From Caulobacteraceae bacterium (GTDB lineage: Bacteria > Pseudomonadota > Alphaproteobacteria > Caulobacterales > Caulobacteraceae), in contig JANWHQ010000132.1 in assembly GCA_025450315.1 (NCBI GenBank), positions 1 to 43,725 of the forward strand: 43,725 nt of DNA, written 5' to 3'. Each line of letters opens with the position of its first letter. Within the stretch, counting starts at the first letter, position 1. Below are positions 23,399 to 32,827 of the stretch, piece after piece. A model generated the notes under the pieces. The model made no database searches. It had not been told where the DNA came from and saw nothing but the letters and a program-made list of their open reading frames with translations. A program made the translations under genes and the position numbers.

Positions 23399-24724
23399 CT
23401 AGTCCTCGGGCCGTTCCGCAGACAGGGCGCGCTCCAGCGCGGCCTGCTCGGCGGGGCCGAGCGGGCGCCCGGCGGCGGACTTGTAGCACGCCGTCAGGGC
23501 CAGGATCGCCCGGTCCCAGCGGCAGTGATCGGAGGCCGCCGGCGCCCGGGCCTCGAGCTCGGCGATCAGGCCGTCGTCGGACCAGGCGCGCGCCAGGGCG
23601 CGGGCCATCTCGTCCACGCGCTCGCCGTCGAACATGAGGCCCGCCCCGCCCACCGTCTCGGGGATCGAGGACTGGCGGGCGGCCACGATGGCCCGCCCGT
23701 GCCACAGGGCTTCCAGCAGCGACTGGGAATGCCCCTCCAGCAGCGAGGGGAAAACCACGAACCGCGCCCGGCGATAGCAGACCGCCAGCAGCGCGTCGGA
23801 CACCACGCCCAGGAACCGCACCTGGCCCCGCAGCCCAAGCCGCTCCACCGCGGCCTCCAGCTCCGGATGGAACGGCGCGTAGGCGCGGCCGGTGCAGACC
23901 AGCTCCAGCCTCTTCCCCTGCTCGTCCCTCAGCCGGGCCATGGCCTCGAACAGGCGCAGGTGGTTCTTATGGGGGAAGGTCATGGCCGGGTAGAACATGA
24001 ACGGCCGGTCCAGGCCCGCCTCGGCCGCCAGCCTGGCCGCCTCGGCCTCGGAGACTTCGGCCCGGCCCATGGCCGAGCTGCGCGGGATCACCGCGACCTT
24101 GTCGGCCCCCACGCCGTAGCAGCGCATGATGTCCTGCTTGGTCCACCAGGTCCCGCAGACCACGAAGGCGGCGTTCCGAATACCGTCCGTGTACGTCTTT
24201 TTCCGCCAGGCCAGCACGTCGGGCGGGAAGAACTCGGGGAAATGGTGCTGCTGGATGTCGTGGGGCTCGAAGATGAAGGGCCGGCGGGTGGGCCATTTCA
24301 CCGGATAGGTGAAGTGCACGACGTCCACGCCGAACTTGTCGAGCCGGGCGTCGATCTCGGCCTGGTCGGGCATGGCCTCGAGGAAATCCCGCTCGTTGCG
24401 CCGGCGCGAGAGATCGTCGAACAGCCGGCCCAGGGCCCCCTCGCCCAGCCGCGCGCGCAGCGCCTTGGCCCAGGCCGACTTGGGCTCGGAGCCGACCGGG
24501 GTGAACTCCGGCCAGGGCCAGGCGATCACCTTGGACGTGTCGCCGCGGATCGCGGCCATGCGCCCGGCGTAGCGCTTCAGGGCGGTGACCAGCATCTCGA
24601 TGTCGGGCGGCCCGGCGTCGCGGAAGCTGGTCAGGATCGACAGGGCCGAGGATTCGCTGCCGCCGGCGTTGGCCGGGTTGATCAGCGCGTTCAGCGCCAC
24701 CGTGACCTTGCCCGGGTCGCTCAC
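23399..24724 (-). CDS. GT4-family glycosyltransferase
   Basis: 441 residues from a GTG that overlaps the preceding stop by 4 nt. GT-B fold: N-terminal half with GGSESSALSILTSFRDAG and FEPHDIQQHHFPEFF, C-terminal half with a donor site FYPAMTFPHKNHLRLFEAM, RARFVVFPSLLEGHSQSLLE (E-x7-E motif) and GRAIVAARQSSIPETVGGAG. Retaining GT4 enzymes use nucleotide-sugar donors; GDP-fucose from gmd/fcl upstream is a plausible donor here, but this is inference. Confidence 0.85.
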   Translation of the reverse strand: MSDPGKVTVALNALINPANAGGSESSALSILTSFRDAGPPDIEMLVTALKRYAGRMAAIRGDTSKVIAWPWPEFTPVGSEPKSAWAKALRARLGEGALGRLFDDLSRRRNERDFLEAMPDQAEIDARLDKFGVDVVHFTYPVKWPTRRPFIFEPHDIQQHHFPEFFPPDVLAWRKKTYTDGIRNAAFVVCGTWWTKQDIMRCYGVGADKVAVIPRSSAMGRAEVSEAEAARLAAEAGLDRPFMFYPAMTFPHKNHLRLFEAMARLRDEQGKRLELVCTGRAYAPFHPELEAAVERLGLRGQVRFLGVVSDALLAVCYRRARFVVFPSLLEGHSQSLLEALWHGRAIVAARQSSIPETVGGAGLMFDGERVDEMARALARAWSDDGLIAELEARAPAASDHCRWDRAILALTACYKSAAGRPLGPAEQAALERALSAERPED

Positions 24725-26448
24725 GAGAGGTCGTGGACCCCGAGCCGCTCGGCCGGATAGATGAACGGCCGCCCGTCCAGGATGGCGTCGCAGACGATGT
24801 CGAGCGCCTCGCTGCGCCCCTCGGCCAGGTCGTCGGCGGAGGCGATGGCGGGGGTGAAGAACAGGTTCGAGCTCACCTTCTCCAGGAACGGCAGCGGCAT
24901 CATCCGCCGGAAGAAGAAGTGGTAGGCGTACTTCTGCGCCATCTCGACCACCTCCGGATCCAGCCGCCGGCCGATCGGCAGGCCGTCCAGGATGCGGAAA
25001 TAGTGCTCGGGCGTCTCGGCATCGAGGGTCAGGCCCTTGTCCTTGATCCAGGCCTCGCCCGCCACCACCACCGGGATCCCCACCGCGGTCAGCTCCACCC
25101 CCGTCTTGGTGCCGTAGATCAGCACGCTGTCGCAGAGCTCCATGGCCGCATAGGTCGAGACCGGGCTCTCGGGCGGGACGATGAAGACGTTGGGCGGCAG
25201 GATCGGGAAGCGCTTCCGGATCTCGGCCAGCAGCGGCTGGCGCGAGGGCGAGGTGCCGCGCACCTCGGCGGGATGGATGCGCAGCAGAAGCTGCAGCTCG
25301 GGCCGGCCCGCGAAATAGTCGATGGTCCGCGCCGCCCAGTCGATCAGGTTGGGGAAGGCGTTGGCCGGATAGTGCAGCTGGGCGTCCCAGACCACGTTCG
25401 ACAACATGCCGATGACCGGCTTGGCGAGGTCCAGCCCCAGCGAGGCGGCCAGGGCGGCGGCGTCCTCCTCGGGCTTCTCGTGGAAGCCGATCCAGTCGCG
25501 CTCGCCCCGCCAGCGGCTCTTCAGATAGGCGGCGATCTCGGCGGACTGGCGCTCGCCCCAGGCCATGTCCCGCCAGTCGGAGACCGGCTCGGTCATCAGG
25601 GTGTGGTGATAGGTGTCGCCCTCGCTGAGGATGAAGGAGTTGGCGCGGTAGGCCACTACCCAGTTGACCACCCGGACGCCGGCCTCGCGGCAGACCTCGC
25701 CCACCGGCCCCTGGGGCACATAGAGGCCATGGTGGAACAGGGCCACGTCATAATGCTGCTGGGCCAGCAGGCGGCGATAGGCCCGCACGCTGAGGATGGC
25801 GGCCTCCAGATAGCGGCGCAGCACCTCCTCGCCCCTCGGCTCGCCGTCCAGGTCGCCGCGCGTGTAGTAGCGCAGGGCCCCGGCGTGGGCGTGCTCGCCC
25901 AGCTTCAGCCCCTCCAGCTCGAAGCCGTCGATGTCGCCCGCCGGGATGCCGTCGGCGATCCGGCGGGCCTCGGCGCGGTCGTCCTCGGCGATCAGCTCCG
26001 ACAGCCAGCGCACCTTCAGGCCCAGGGGGTCGAACATCGACCGGCCGCGGCTCATGCAGGAGGGGCAGAAGGTCTGGGGCAGCCGCCGCTCGGTCAGGAT
26101 CGTGTCGTCCGGCAGGTCGGCGTATTCGGCCTTCAGGCAGGCCGGCAGGGCCGCGTCGCAGAGCACGATCTCGACCTCCGCGTCCCTGAGCGCCAGGGCC
26201 GCCGCCACGGTGCTCTCGAACACGCCCACCGGGCCATGGCCGCCGATGTTGGTGGCGATCAGCACGCGCCCGCGCCGCCCAGGGCGCCGCCTGGCCCAGG
26301 CCCGGCTGCCCGAGGTCAGCCGGCCCCAGTCGGGAAAGCCCTTGGGCAGGGCGGCGGATTTCGCCGTCTTGGCGGGCGCGGGATCGGCGGCTGGCGCGGC
26401 CGGCGGATCCTTCCTGCGCCAGAGGGTGCGCCAGCCGGAGAGGGCCAT
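24721..26448 (-). CDS. Capsule-biosynthesis-type glycosyltransferase
   Basis: 575 residues. A Pro/Ala/Lys-rich N-terminus (about 1-60) precedes a GT-B-like core: GRVLIATNIGGHGPVGVFES, a CPSCMSRGRSMFD cysteine pair, ALFHHGLYVPQGPVGEVCRE, VIGMLSNVVWDAQLHY, LLLRIHPAEVRG and ELCDSVLIYGTKTGVELTAV. The RIHPAE and YGTKTGVE segments resemble the capsule polysaccharide biosynthesis (KpsC/KpsS-like) superfamily. Donor and acceptor are unknown. It lies 1 nt after fcl and overlaps the GT4 gene, so all are translationally linked. Confidence 0.7.
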   Translation of the reverse strand: MALSGWRTLWRRKDPPAAPAADPAPAKTAKSAALPKGFPDWGRLTSGSRAWARRRPGRRGRVLIATNIGGHGPVGVFESTVAAALALRDAEVEIVLCDAALPACLKAEYADLPDDTILTERRLPQTFCPSCMSRGRSMFDPLGLKVRWLSELIAEDDRAEARRIADGIPAGDIDGFELEGLKLGEHAHAGALRYYTRGDLDGEPRGEEVLRRYLEAAILSVRAYRRLLAQQHYDVALFHHGLYVPQGPVGEVCREAGVRVVNWVVAYRANSFILSEGDTYHHTLMTEPVSDWRDMAWGERQSAEIAAYLKSRWRGERDWIGFHEKPEEDAAALAASLGLDLAKPVIGMLSNVVWDAQLHYPANAFPNLIDWAARTIDYFAGRPELQLLLRIHPAEVRGTSPSRQPLLAEIRKRFPILPPNVFIVPPESPVSTYAAMELCDSVLIYGTKTGVELTAVGIPVVVAGEAWIKDKGLTLDAETPEHYFRILDGLPIGRRLDPEVVEMAQKYAYHFFFRRMMPLPFLEKVSSNLFFTPAIASADDLAEGRSEALDIVCDAILDGRPFIYPAERLGVHDLS

Positions 26449-26449
26449 G

Positions 26450-27409
26450 TCAGGCGGCGATCGCGCCGGCCTTCAGGCGCGCCCGATAGTCGGCGTAGGC
26501 AAGGGCCAGGCCCTCGTCCAGCGAGGTCTTGGCGCTCCAGCCCAGCCCCTTCAGCCGGGTGACGTCCACCAGCTTGCGCGGCGCGCCGTCCGGCCGGCTG
26601 GCGTCGAACTTCAGCTCGCCCTGGTAGGCCACCGCCCTGGCCACATGCCGGGCGAAGACGGCGATGGAGACCTCCTCGCCCGAGCCGATGTTGAGCGCCA
26701 TCTCGCCGGAGTAGTGCTTGAGCAGGCAAACGCAGGCGTCGGCGGCGTCGTCGACGTAGAGGAACTCGCGCAGCGGCGTCCCGGTGCCCCAGACGGTGAC
26801 GCTGGGCGCATGGGCCCGCCGGGCCTCGTCCATGCGCCGGATCAGGGCCGCCGGCACGTGACTGTGCTCGGGGTGGTAGTTGTCGCCGGGGCCGTAGAGA
26901 TTGCTGGGCATCCCCGAGATGAAGTCCGCCCCGTGCTGGCGGCGGTAGGCTTGGCAGAGCTTCAGCCCCGCGATCTTGGCGATGGCGTACCACTCGTTGG
27001 TGGGCTCCAGCGGCCCGGTGAGCAGCGCCTCCTCGGGGATCGGCTGGGGGGCCATGCGCGGATAGATGCAGCTCGACCCGAGGAACAGCAGCTTGGAGAC
27101 TCCCGCCTCGAAGGCGCCGCCGATCACCGCCGTCTCGATCATCAGGTTGTCGTAGAGGAAGTCGGCCGGCAGGGAGTCGTTGGCGGCGATGCCGCCCACC
27201 TTGGCCGCGGCCAGCACCACCACGTCGGGCCGGTTGGCCTTCAGCCAGGCCCGCACCGCGGCGGCCTCGCGCAGATCCAGCTCCTGGCGGGTGGCGGTCA
27301 GCACCTGGACCTGTTCGCAGGCGAGCCGGCGCACGATGGCCCCGCCGACCATGCCGCGGTGGCCCGCCACCCAGACCCGTTTGCCGTGAAGGTCGAAGAC
27401 CTGGGTCAT
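26450..27409 (-). CDS. fcl: GDP-L-fucose synthase
   Basis: 319 residues, the usual length. NAD(P) motif GHRGMVGGAI near residue 16, VVVLAAAKVGGI, SSCIYPRMAPQPIPEEALLT, catalytic Tyr-Lys in YAIAKIAG, and NLYGPGDNYHPEHSHVPAAL, all characteristic of Fcl/WcaG. It epimerises at C3 and C5 and reduces GDP-4-keto-6-deoxy-mannose to GDP-L-fucose with NADPH. It follows gmd with a 1-nt gap. Confidence 0.97.
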   Translation of the reverse strand: MTQVFDLHGKRVWVAGHRGMVGGAIVRRLACEQVQVLTATRQELDLREAAAVRAWLKANRPDVVVLAAAKVGGIAANDSLPADFLYDNLMIETAVIGGAFEAGVSKLLFLGSSCIYPRMAPQPIPEEALLTGPLEPTNEWYAIAKIAGLKLCQAYRRQHGADFISGMPSNLYGPGDNYHPEHSHVPAALIRRMDEARRAHAPSVTVWGTGTPLREFLYVDDAADACVCLLKHYSGEMALNIGSGEEVSIAVFARHVARAVAYQGELKFDASRPDGAPRKLVDVTRLKGLGWSAKTSLDEGLALAYADYRARLKAGAIAA

Positions 27410-27410
27410 C

Positions 27411-28478
27411 TCAATCGGCCGGACTGCGCCGCCAGGAGTCGCGCTTCACCGTCTCCAGGTCCGAGGCCACCATCTCGCGGACCAGCTCCTCGAAGCCGAC
27501 CTCGTGGCGCCAGCCCAGCTTCTGGTTGGCCTTGGAGGGATCGCCGATCAGCTGCTCGACCTCGGTGGGCCGGAAGTAGCGGGGATCCACCGCCACCAGC
27601 GCCTGGCCGGTGCGGGCGTCGCGGCCGATCTCGTCCAGGCCCCGGCCGCTCCACTCGATGCTGCGGCCCACCTCGCCGAAGGCGCGCTCGACGAACTCGC
27701 GGATCGAGTGGTTCTCGCCGGTGGCCAGCACATAGTCGTCCGGCTGGTCCTGCTGCAGCATCATCCACATGCCGCGCACATAGTCCCTGGCGTGGCCCCA
27801 GTCGCGCAGCGCGTCGAGGTTGCCCATGTAGAGCCGGTCCTGCAGGCCCAGCTCGATCGCCGCCACCGCCCGGCTGATCTTGCGGGTGACAAAGGTTTCG
27901 CCGCGCAGCGGGCTTTCGTGGTTGAACAGGATGCCGTTGGAGGCGTGCAGGCCATAGGCCTCGCGGTAGTTCACCAGGATCCAGTAGGCGTAGAGCTTGG
28001 CCACCCCGTAGGGGCTGCGCGGATAGAAGGGCGTGGTCTCGCGCTGGGGGACCTCCTGCACCAGGCCATAGAGCTCGGAGGTGGAGGCCTGATAGACCCG
28101 CACCTTCTCCACCAGGCCCAGGATGCGGATGGCCTCCAGGATGCGCAGCATGCCGATCCCGTCGGCGTTGGCCGTGTACTCGGGCGTCTCGAAGGAGACC
28201 TGCACGTGGCTCTGGGCGCCGAGGTTGTAGATCTCGTCGGGCTGCACCTGGGCGATGATCCGCAGCAGGTTCAGCGAATCGGTCATGTCGCCGTAGTGCA
28301 GGAACATCCGCGCATCGGGCAGGTGCGGGTCTTCGTAGATGTCGTCGATGCGCTCGGTGTTGAACGAGGACGAGCGGCGCTTGATGCCGTGGACGACGTA
28401 GCCCTTCTCCAGCAGCAGGCGCGCCAGATAGGCGCCGTCCTGTCCGGTGACGCCGGTGATGAGGGCGGTCTTAGACAT
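27411..28478 (-). CDS. gmd: GDP-mannose 4,6-dehydratase
   Basis: 355 residues from ATG 28478; the open frame extends 23 codons further upstream but [20 protein letters not shown] is the normal N-terminus. Further marks are [54 protein letters not shown], the catalytic [12 protein letters not shown] and RYFRPTEVE. It converts GDP-D-mannose to GDP-4-keto-6-deoxy-mannose, the substrate of Fcl next door. A 188-nt, AT-richer gap separates it from the orphan gene upstream. Confidence 0.97.
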   Translation of the reverse strand: MSKTALITGVTGQDGAYLARLLLEKGYVVHGIKRRSSSFNTERIDDIYEDPHLPDARMFLHYGDMTDSLNLLRIIAQVQPDEIYNLGAQSHVQVSFETPEYTANADGIGMLRILEAIRILGLVEKVRVYQASTSELYGLVQEVPQRETTPFYPRSPYGVAKLYAYWILVNYREAYGLHASNGILFNHESPLRGETFVTRKISRAVAAIELGLQDRLYMGNLDALRDWGHARDYVRGMWMMLQQDQPDDYVLATGENHSIREFVERAFGEVGRSIEWSGRGLDEIGRDARTGQALVAVDPRYFRPTEVEQLIGDPSKANQKLGWRHEVGFEELVREMVASDLETVKRDSWRRSPAD

Positions 28479-28666
28479 GGTCGGGCTTCCTGACTCTCCC
28501 ACCGACCCGTGACAGCAGCACCTCCCCGCAGGGGAGGCTAATTGCACCCACCGGAAGACAAAGTCTGAATATATGGTGCCATTGGATCACGTAGTTTGGC
28601 ATAGAAATCGAGCGCCTCACTCAAACTCTCTCGATATGAGCAGAAATATCACGAGAAAGAAGAATA

Positions 28667-29242
28667 TTACTCACTTCTTCCGGCCCTTGATTTCTCGAAG
28701 ATCGTGTCACTCACCGATTGAATGGATATTCGAAGCGCATCGTAACAGTCATCCCAAAGAGTCTTCGTATTTCTCCCAGAGATTTCATGTTCAAATATTG
28801 CATCCAACTTCTCACCCGGAAAAGTTCTGGAATCAATCCTCCTAAGTCGCTTCATGTATTCAGGGTTCTTCGAGTTTATTGCAATTATTCTATATTTCGC
28901 GTTATTTATATAGTAGCCAAACGCCCATTCTCTCAATTTGTAATCCTGGGCAAATCCGATCATGTTAGTATTTACAACCGTCTCCAAGAATTCCTGAGCA
29001 ACGGGTAGGGTTCGCTCTATGTTTCTTGGCGTGTCCGCCAAAAACACGGCCCTCCAGAGAGAAAATGCGCCGCCTATCAGCTGCGCAAGATGGGAACCGT
29101 CCTCGGTATTAACCCCGACTTCGTGTTTATGATTCTCAACAAGCGAAACGATATCTAACGACAATTGCTGAATTCGAGAACGAGCACTGACCATCCATTG
29201 CAGGCTCGTAAGCTCTCGCGTCCTTGGCGCACTCTCAGCCAT
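28667..29242 (-). CDS. Orphan helical protein of unknown function in a low-GC patch
   Basis: 191 residues, not recognised. The sequence is helical and polar with no signal peptide or membrane span: WMVSARSRIQQLSLDIVSLV near the start, ERTLPVAQEFLETVVN and NAKYRIIAINSKNPEYMKRL in the middle, and EKLDAIFEHEISGRNTKTLW near the end. Base composition falls well below the neighbours (many AT-ending codons, such as ATT, AAT and TTT), as do both flanking gaps. GGGGGAGCGAGGG precedes the ATG. It sits between gmd and the aldehyde dehydrogenase on the same strand, so it could be transcribed with them, but its composition points to separate acquisition. Confidence 0.6.
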   Translation of the reverse strand: MAESAPRTRELTSLQWMVSARSRIQQLSLDIVSLVENHKHEVGVNTEDGSHLAQLIGGAFSLWRAVFLADTPRNIERTLPVAQEFLETVVNTNMIGFAQDYKLREWAFGYYINNAKYRIIAINSKNPEYMKRLRRIDSRTFPGEKLDAIFEHEISGRNTKTLWDDCYDALRISIQSVSDTIFEKSRAGRSE

Positions 29243-29407
29243 ACCCTCGCTCCCCCATCGGATAGGCGACCGCTAAGTGGAATGGGTTCGACCCTGGTCA
29301 CGGCCGCCGAGCTATGCCTTAGCGACTCTGCAGATGGGCGCCTAGTCCACTCTCGGTTGCGCGAACTCAGGTCCGCCTCCTGAGACACGGCGTGGAGAAC
29401 AGATCCG

Positions 29408-30886
29408 CTACGGCGGCGTAACGTTAATGTACACATCTTGCAATTCTGAGTAGACGTCCAAAGCCTCCGTTCCGGGCTCCCTCGATCCGTTTCCTGAGTT
29501 CTTCACACCGCCAAACGGCATGTGAGGCTCGGAACCGTGGGTGCCGCCGTTGATCACCGCCACGCCCGTGTGGATCATTTGCACGAATGCAAGCGCCTTG
29601 TTGATATCCTGCGTGTGAATCGAGGCGGTCAGCCCGTAGCGAGATCTGTTTGCAAGCTCGACGGCTTGTTGAAAATCGGAAACTGAATGCACGAGGGCTA
29701 CGGGACCGAAGAGCTCGGTATCCCACAAATCCTGTCCAGGTCCCACATCTTCCAGTATGGTAGGCTGCATGTAGAAGCCACCTTTCAGAGCTGGGGAAAT
29801 ATCCCTACTGCCTCCGGTTATGATGTTGGCGCCGGTGCCCGCTGCCGCAGCTACAGCTGCACACATATTCTGAAGTTGATTATTGCTGATGACCGGCCCG
29901 ACCTTGCAATCGATCTCCACGCCCAACTTGATATTGTGCGTAGCTTGGACAAAATCCTCGATAAAGGAAGGGTAGATCTTCTCTGAAACAAGAATTCGAC
30001 TTGCCGCCGCGCAGCGTTGGCCGGCGTTAGAAAACGCCGATGACACCGCACAATCCACTGCATTACGCATATCTGCGTCGTCACAGATGATCAGTGCGTT
30101 CTTCCCGCCGAGTTCCAGCGAAAGCTTCTTCAGCATGCTGCCTGCTAGGGCGCCGATGGCCTTTCCAGTCGCGGCAGACCCGGTGAACGAAACGACATCC
30201 GTACCTTCGTCTTCAACGATCGGCTGGCCCGCCTCCGGGCCATGGCCGTGCACCAAGTTCAGAACGCCGGGCGGGAGTACGTCTTTTAGCGCAGTCTTGG
30301 CCTGGTAGGCCAACTTCGCCATGTACCATGCTGACGCCGGCGTGTGCTCAGAGGGCTTTAGAACAATGCTGTTGCCGCATATTAGAGCCGGAAAGACCTT
30401 CCAAGCGAAGTTAGGGGCCGGAGTATTCGCGGCGATGATTAAACCAGCCACGCCACATGGCTGACGCACCGTCATGGCAAACCGATTTGGCTTACCCGAT
30501 GTCGTCGTCCGACCAAAAAGACGTTGCCCTTCCCCTGCGAAGAATCGAGCGCATTGGACTGCGGCCCTGACCTCGGCCAAGGCGTCGTCTTCGCGTTTCC
30601 CTGCTTCAAGCGCGACGAGATACGCCAACTCTTCGCGGTGAGCCTCAATTTCGCTGGCGATCGCATGAAGGATTTCGCCCCGAACAACGCCTGGCGTCGA
30701 CGCCCATCCTGGTTGGGCGGCCCGAGCGCTTGCGATGGCTCGACTCACGTCCTCCCGGCGCGAACGAGCCACCCTTCCGATCACCTCACCGGAATGTGGA
30801 TTGAAAACTTCGATCTGCTCGCCGCTCGCTGCGGTTTCGTATGCCCCACCAATCAAATTGGGCACAAAATCAGGGTAGGTTCTCAT
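29408..30886 (-). CDS. NAD(P)-dependent aldehyde dehydrogenase
   Basis: 492 residues from ATG 30886 (a TTG directly before it is an alternative). A full ALDH: oxyanion Asn154 in IAANTPAPNF, KPSEHTPASAW, SFTGSAATGKAIG, general base Glu258 in LSLELGGKNA, nucleophile Cys292 in SNAGQRCAAASR and ELFGPVALV near 385. It oxidises an aldehyde to an acid; the substrate is unknown. Codon use is less GC-biased than in the SDR gene 6 nt upstream, so the junction near 30.89 kb looks like an insertion boundary. A role in the ulosonic-acid pathway is possible but unproven. Confidence 0.9.
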   Translation of the reverse strand: MRTYPDFVPNLIGGAYETAASGEQIEVFNPHSGEVIGRVARSRREDVSRAIASARAAQPGWASTPGVVRGEILHAIASEIEAHREELAYLVALEAGKREDDALAEVRAAVQCARFFAGEGQRLFGRTTTSGKPNRFAMTVRQPCGVAGLIIAANTPAPNFAWKVFPALICGNSIVLKPSEHTPASAWYMAKLAYQAKTALKDVLPPGVLNLVHGHGPEAGQPIVEDEGTDVVSFTGSAATGKAIGALAGSMLKKLSLELGGKNALIICDDADMRNAVDCAVSSAFSNAGQRCAAASRILVSEKIYPSFIEDFVQATHNIKLGVEIDCKVGPVISNNQLQNMCAAVAAAAGTGANIITGGSRDISPALKGGFYMQPTILEDVGPGQDLWDTELFGPVALVHSVSDFQQAVELANRSRYGLTASIHTQDINKALAFVQMIHTGVAVINGGTHGSEPHMPFGGVKNSGNGSREPGTEALDVYSELQDVYINVTPP

Positions 30887-30892
30887 CAATCC

Positions 30893-31699
30893 TCACATCG
30901 CGGTGAAGCCGCCGTCGATGACGACGTTGGAGCCGGTCATGTAGCGGGACGCGTCCGACATCAGAAAGACCACCGGCCCCTCGTAGTCGTCCGGCTCGGC
31001 CATGCGGCCCAGGGGCACCTTGCGGGTGTAGGGCTCCAGGAACGCCGGCTCCTGGTTGGCGAAGACGCCGGCGAAGGTCAGGGTGTTCACCCGCACGCCG
31101 GCCTTGCCCCAGTAGACCGCCAGATAGCGCGTCAGGTTCATCAAGGCCGACTTGGTCACCGAATAGCCGACGGGCTTGTAGAAGTTCTCCCCGCGGTCGC
31201 GACGGTACTGGTAGAGGCCCTGGTCGGGCGACAGCACGCCGTAGATCGAGGAGATGTTGGCGATGGAGCCGCGGCCGGCCTTGGCCATGGCGCCGCCGAA
31301 CACCTGGCAGCAGAAGATCACGCCCTTGACGTTCACATCGAGCATCTTGTCGAGCGAGGCGTCCGGATAGTCCTCGAACGGCCCGTTCTCCTCGGCCGGG
31401 GCGCCGGGCGGGGCGTCGATGGCGGCGTTGTTGATCAGGCCCGAGGGCGTCTCCCAGTCCGCCTCGATCCGGGCCAGCACCCCGCGCAGCGAGTCCTTGG
31501 AGGTGACGTCGCCGGCGTAGAGCTTGAGGCGTTCGTCGCTCGCAAGCGGAATCTTCGCCCGGCTCCGATCGTCGGAGACATCCACCACCGCGACCCGCGC
31601 TCCGGCCGCGATCAGGGCGTTGGCGAAGGCGGCTCCCAGCTGGCCGAGGCCGCCGGTGACGACCACCACACGGCCGGCAAGGTCGAAATCGGCAGCCAT
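30893..31699 (-). CDS. Short-chain dehydrogenase, PtmA-like
   Basis: 268 residues; its ATG shares a base with the TGA of the NeuB-like gene (TGATG), showing translational coupling. Classical SDR: TGGLGQLG at residues 15-22, NNAAID at 90-95, Asn123, Ser150, and Tyr179-x3-Lys183 (GYSVTKSA). A loop before the active Tyr with GENFYKPVGYSVTK and the segment YWGKAGVRVNTLTFAGVF resemble PtmA-type oxidoreductases from flagellin nonulosonic-acid loci. It probably reduces or oxidises a sugar intermediate upstream of the NeuB step. Confidence 0.85.
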   Translation of the reverse strand: MAADFDLAGRVVVVTGGLGQLGAAFANALIAAGARVAVVDVSDDRSRAKIPLASDERLKLYAGDVTSKDSLRGVLARIEADWETPSGLINNAAIDAPPGAPAEENGPFEDYPDASLDKMLDVNVKGVIFCCQVFGGAMAKAGRGSIANISSIYGVLSPDQGLYQYRRDRGENFYKPVGYSVTKSALMNLTRYLAVYWGKAGVRVNTLTFAGVFANQEPAFLEPYTRKVPLGRMAEPDDYEGPVVFLMSDASRYMTGSNVVIDGGFTAM

Positions 31700-32784
31700 C
31701 AGCCCTGCTTCGGCGTCTCGCCGATCTCGGCCCAGCCGATGATCTCCTGGGCCGGCACCGGGGCCACCAAGGTCTTGCCGACGAAATAGTCGACCCAGTA
31801 GGGCGGCAGGGCGTTCGGCGTGATCTTGGCCTCGACCGGGATGCGGTAGTCGAAGTCGGCCTCGGCCAGCACGTGGCCGGCCGGCAGGTCGCGGGCGGCG
31901 ACCAGGCGCTTGACCATCTTGTTCAGCGGCTTGGTCTCGGAGACGTAGGGCGTCTTCTGGCCATCGCCGAGCGCCTCGACCGTGCGCTGCAGGTCGCGGA
32001 CCACCCGCTTCAGGCCCGCCGGCTCCAGGCTGAAGGCCTGGTCGGTGCCCTTCCAGGCGCGGTTCAGGGTGAAGTGCTTCTCGAACACCCGCGCGCCCAG
32101 CATGTAGCCGACCAGGGGCATGGCGATGCCGGAGTCGTGGGACGAGAAGCCGATCACGATGTCCGGGAACGCCTCCATGAAGGTCTCGATGACCCTGAGG
32201 TTCAGCTGCTCGTAGGGCGGCGGATAGCCCGAGGTGCACTGCATGATGCAGAGGTTCGGGTTGATCGGCATGATGGCTTCGTAGGCGCGCTTGGCGTCCT
32301 CGAAGGTCGCCCCGCCGGTGGAAACGATCATCGGCTTGCCGAACCTGGCCACGTGGCGCAGCAAGGGCGTGTTGGAGATGTCGCCCGAGGCGATCTTGAA
32401 CGCCGGCACGTCGATCGAGGCCAGGAGGTCCGCCGAGGGCAGGTCGAAGGCGGTGGAGAAGAACAGGATGCCCAGCTCTTCGGCGTAGGCCTTCAGCTCC
32501 TGGTACTGCTCCTTGTTGAACTCCAGCGCCTCGCGGTGGGTGCCGTAGGTCGGCGCGTAGGCGTTCTCGGAGTTGTACGGGCTGTCGTACATCTCGGCGG
32601 TGAAGAGGGCGCGGTTGTCGCGCTTCTGAAGCTTCACCGCGTCGGCGCCGGCCTCCACCGCGGACCGGAACATGGCCTTGCAGGTATCCATGTTGCCCTG
32701 GTGGTTGTGGCCGATCTCGGCGATCACATAGCCCACCGAATCCTGGGTTACGACCTTGTCGCCAATCACGAATTTCCGGGTCAT
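31699..32784 (-). CDS. NeuB-family ulosonic acid synthase
   Basis: 361 residues from ATG 32784 (an upstream in-frame ATG at 32832 is less likely). The TIM-barrel synthase shows VIAEIGHNHQGNMDTCKAMF, GADAVKLQKRDN, FKIASGDISNTPLLRH, STGGATFEDAK, MQCTSGYPPP, VIGFSSHDSG and ARVFEKHFTLNRAWKGTDQA; the C-terminal SAF (antifreeze-like) domain starts about residue 290. The family condenses phosphoenolpyruvate with a hexose derivative (ManNAc, 6-deoxy-diacetamido-sugars) to give a nonulosonic acid. The sugar used here is unknown, because no UDP-GlcNAc-modifying gene is in the window. A CMP-sugar synthetase gene is 2 kb away on the other strand. Confidence 0.93.
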   Translation of the reverse strand: MTRKFVIGDKVVTQDSVGYVIAEIGHNHQGNMDTCKAMFRSAVEAGADAVKLQKRDNRALFTAEMYDSPYNSENAYAPTYGTHREALEFNKEQYQELKAYAEELGILFFSTAFDLPSADLLASIDVPAFKIASGDISNTPLLRHVARFGKPMIVSTGGATFEDAKRAYEAIMPINPNLCIMQCTSGYPPPYEQLNLRVIETFMEAFPDIVIGFSSHDSGIAMPLVGYMLGARVFEKHFTLNRAWKGTDQAFSLEPAGLKRVVRDLQRTVEALGDGQKTPYVSETKPLNKMVKRLVAARDLPAGHVLAEADFDYRIPVEAKITPNALPPYWVDYFVGKTLVAPVPAQEIIGWAEIGETPKQG

Positions 32785-32827
32785 GCGTAAGCTCTGCGCC
32801 CCTCGTTCACGGGATGGGAATTGACCT

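Noticed and set aside
29408-30886. Methylamine, aromatic or other catabolic operon around the aldehyde dehydrogenase
   Set aside because: No catabolic partner genes are nearby; both flanks are sugar-nucleotide genes.
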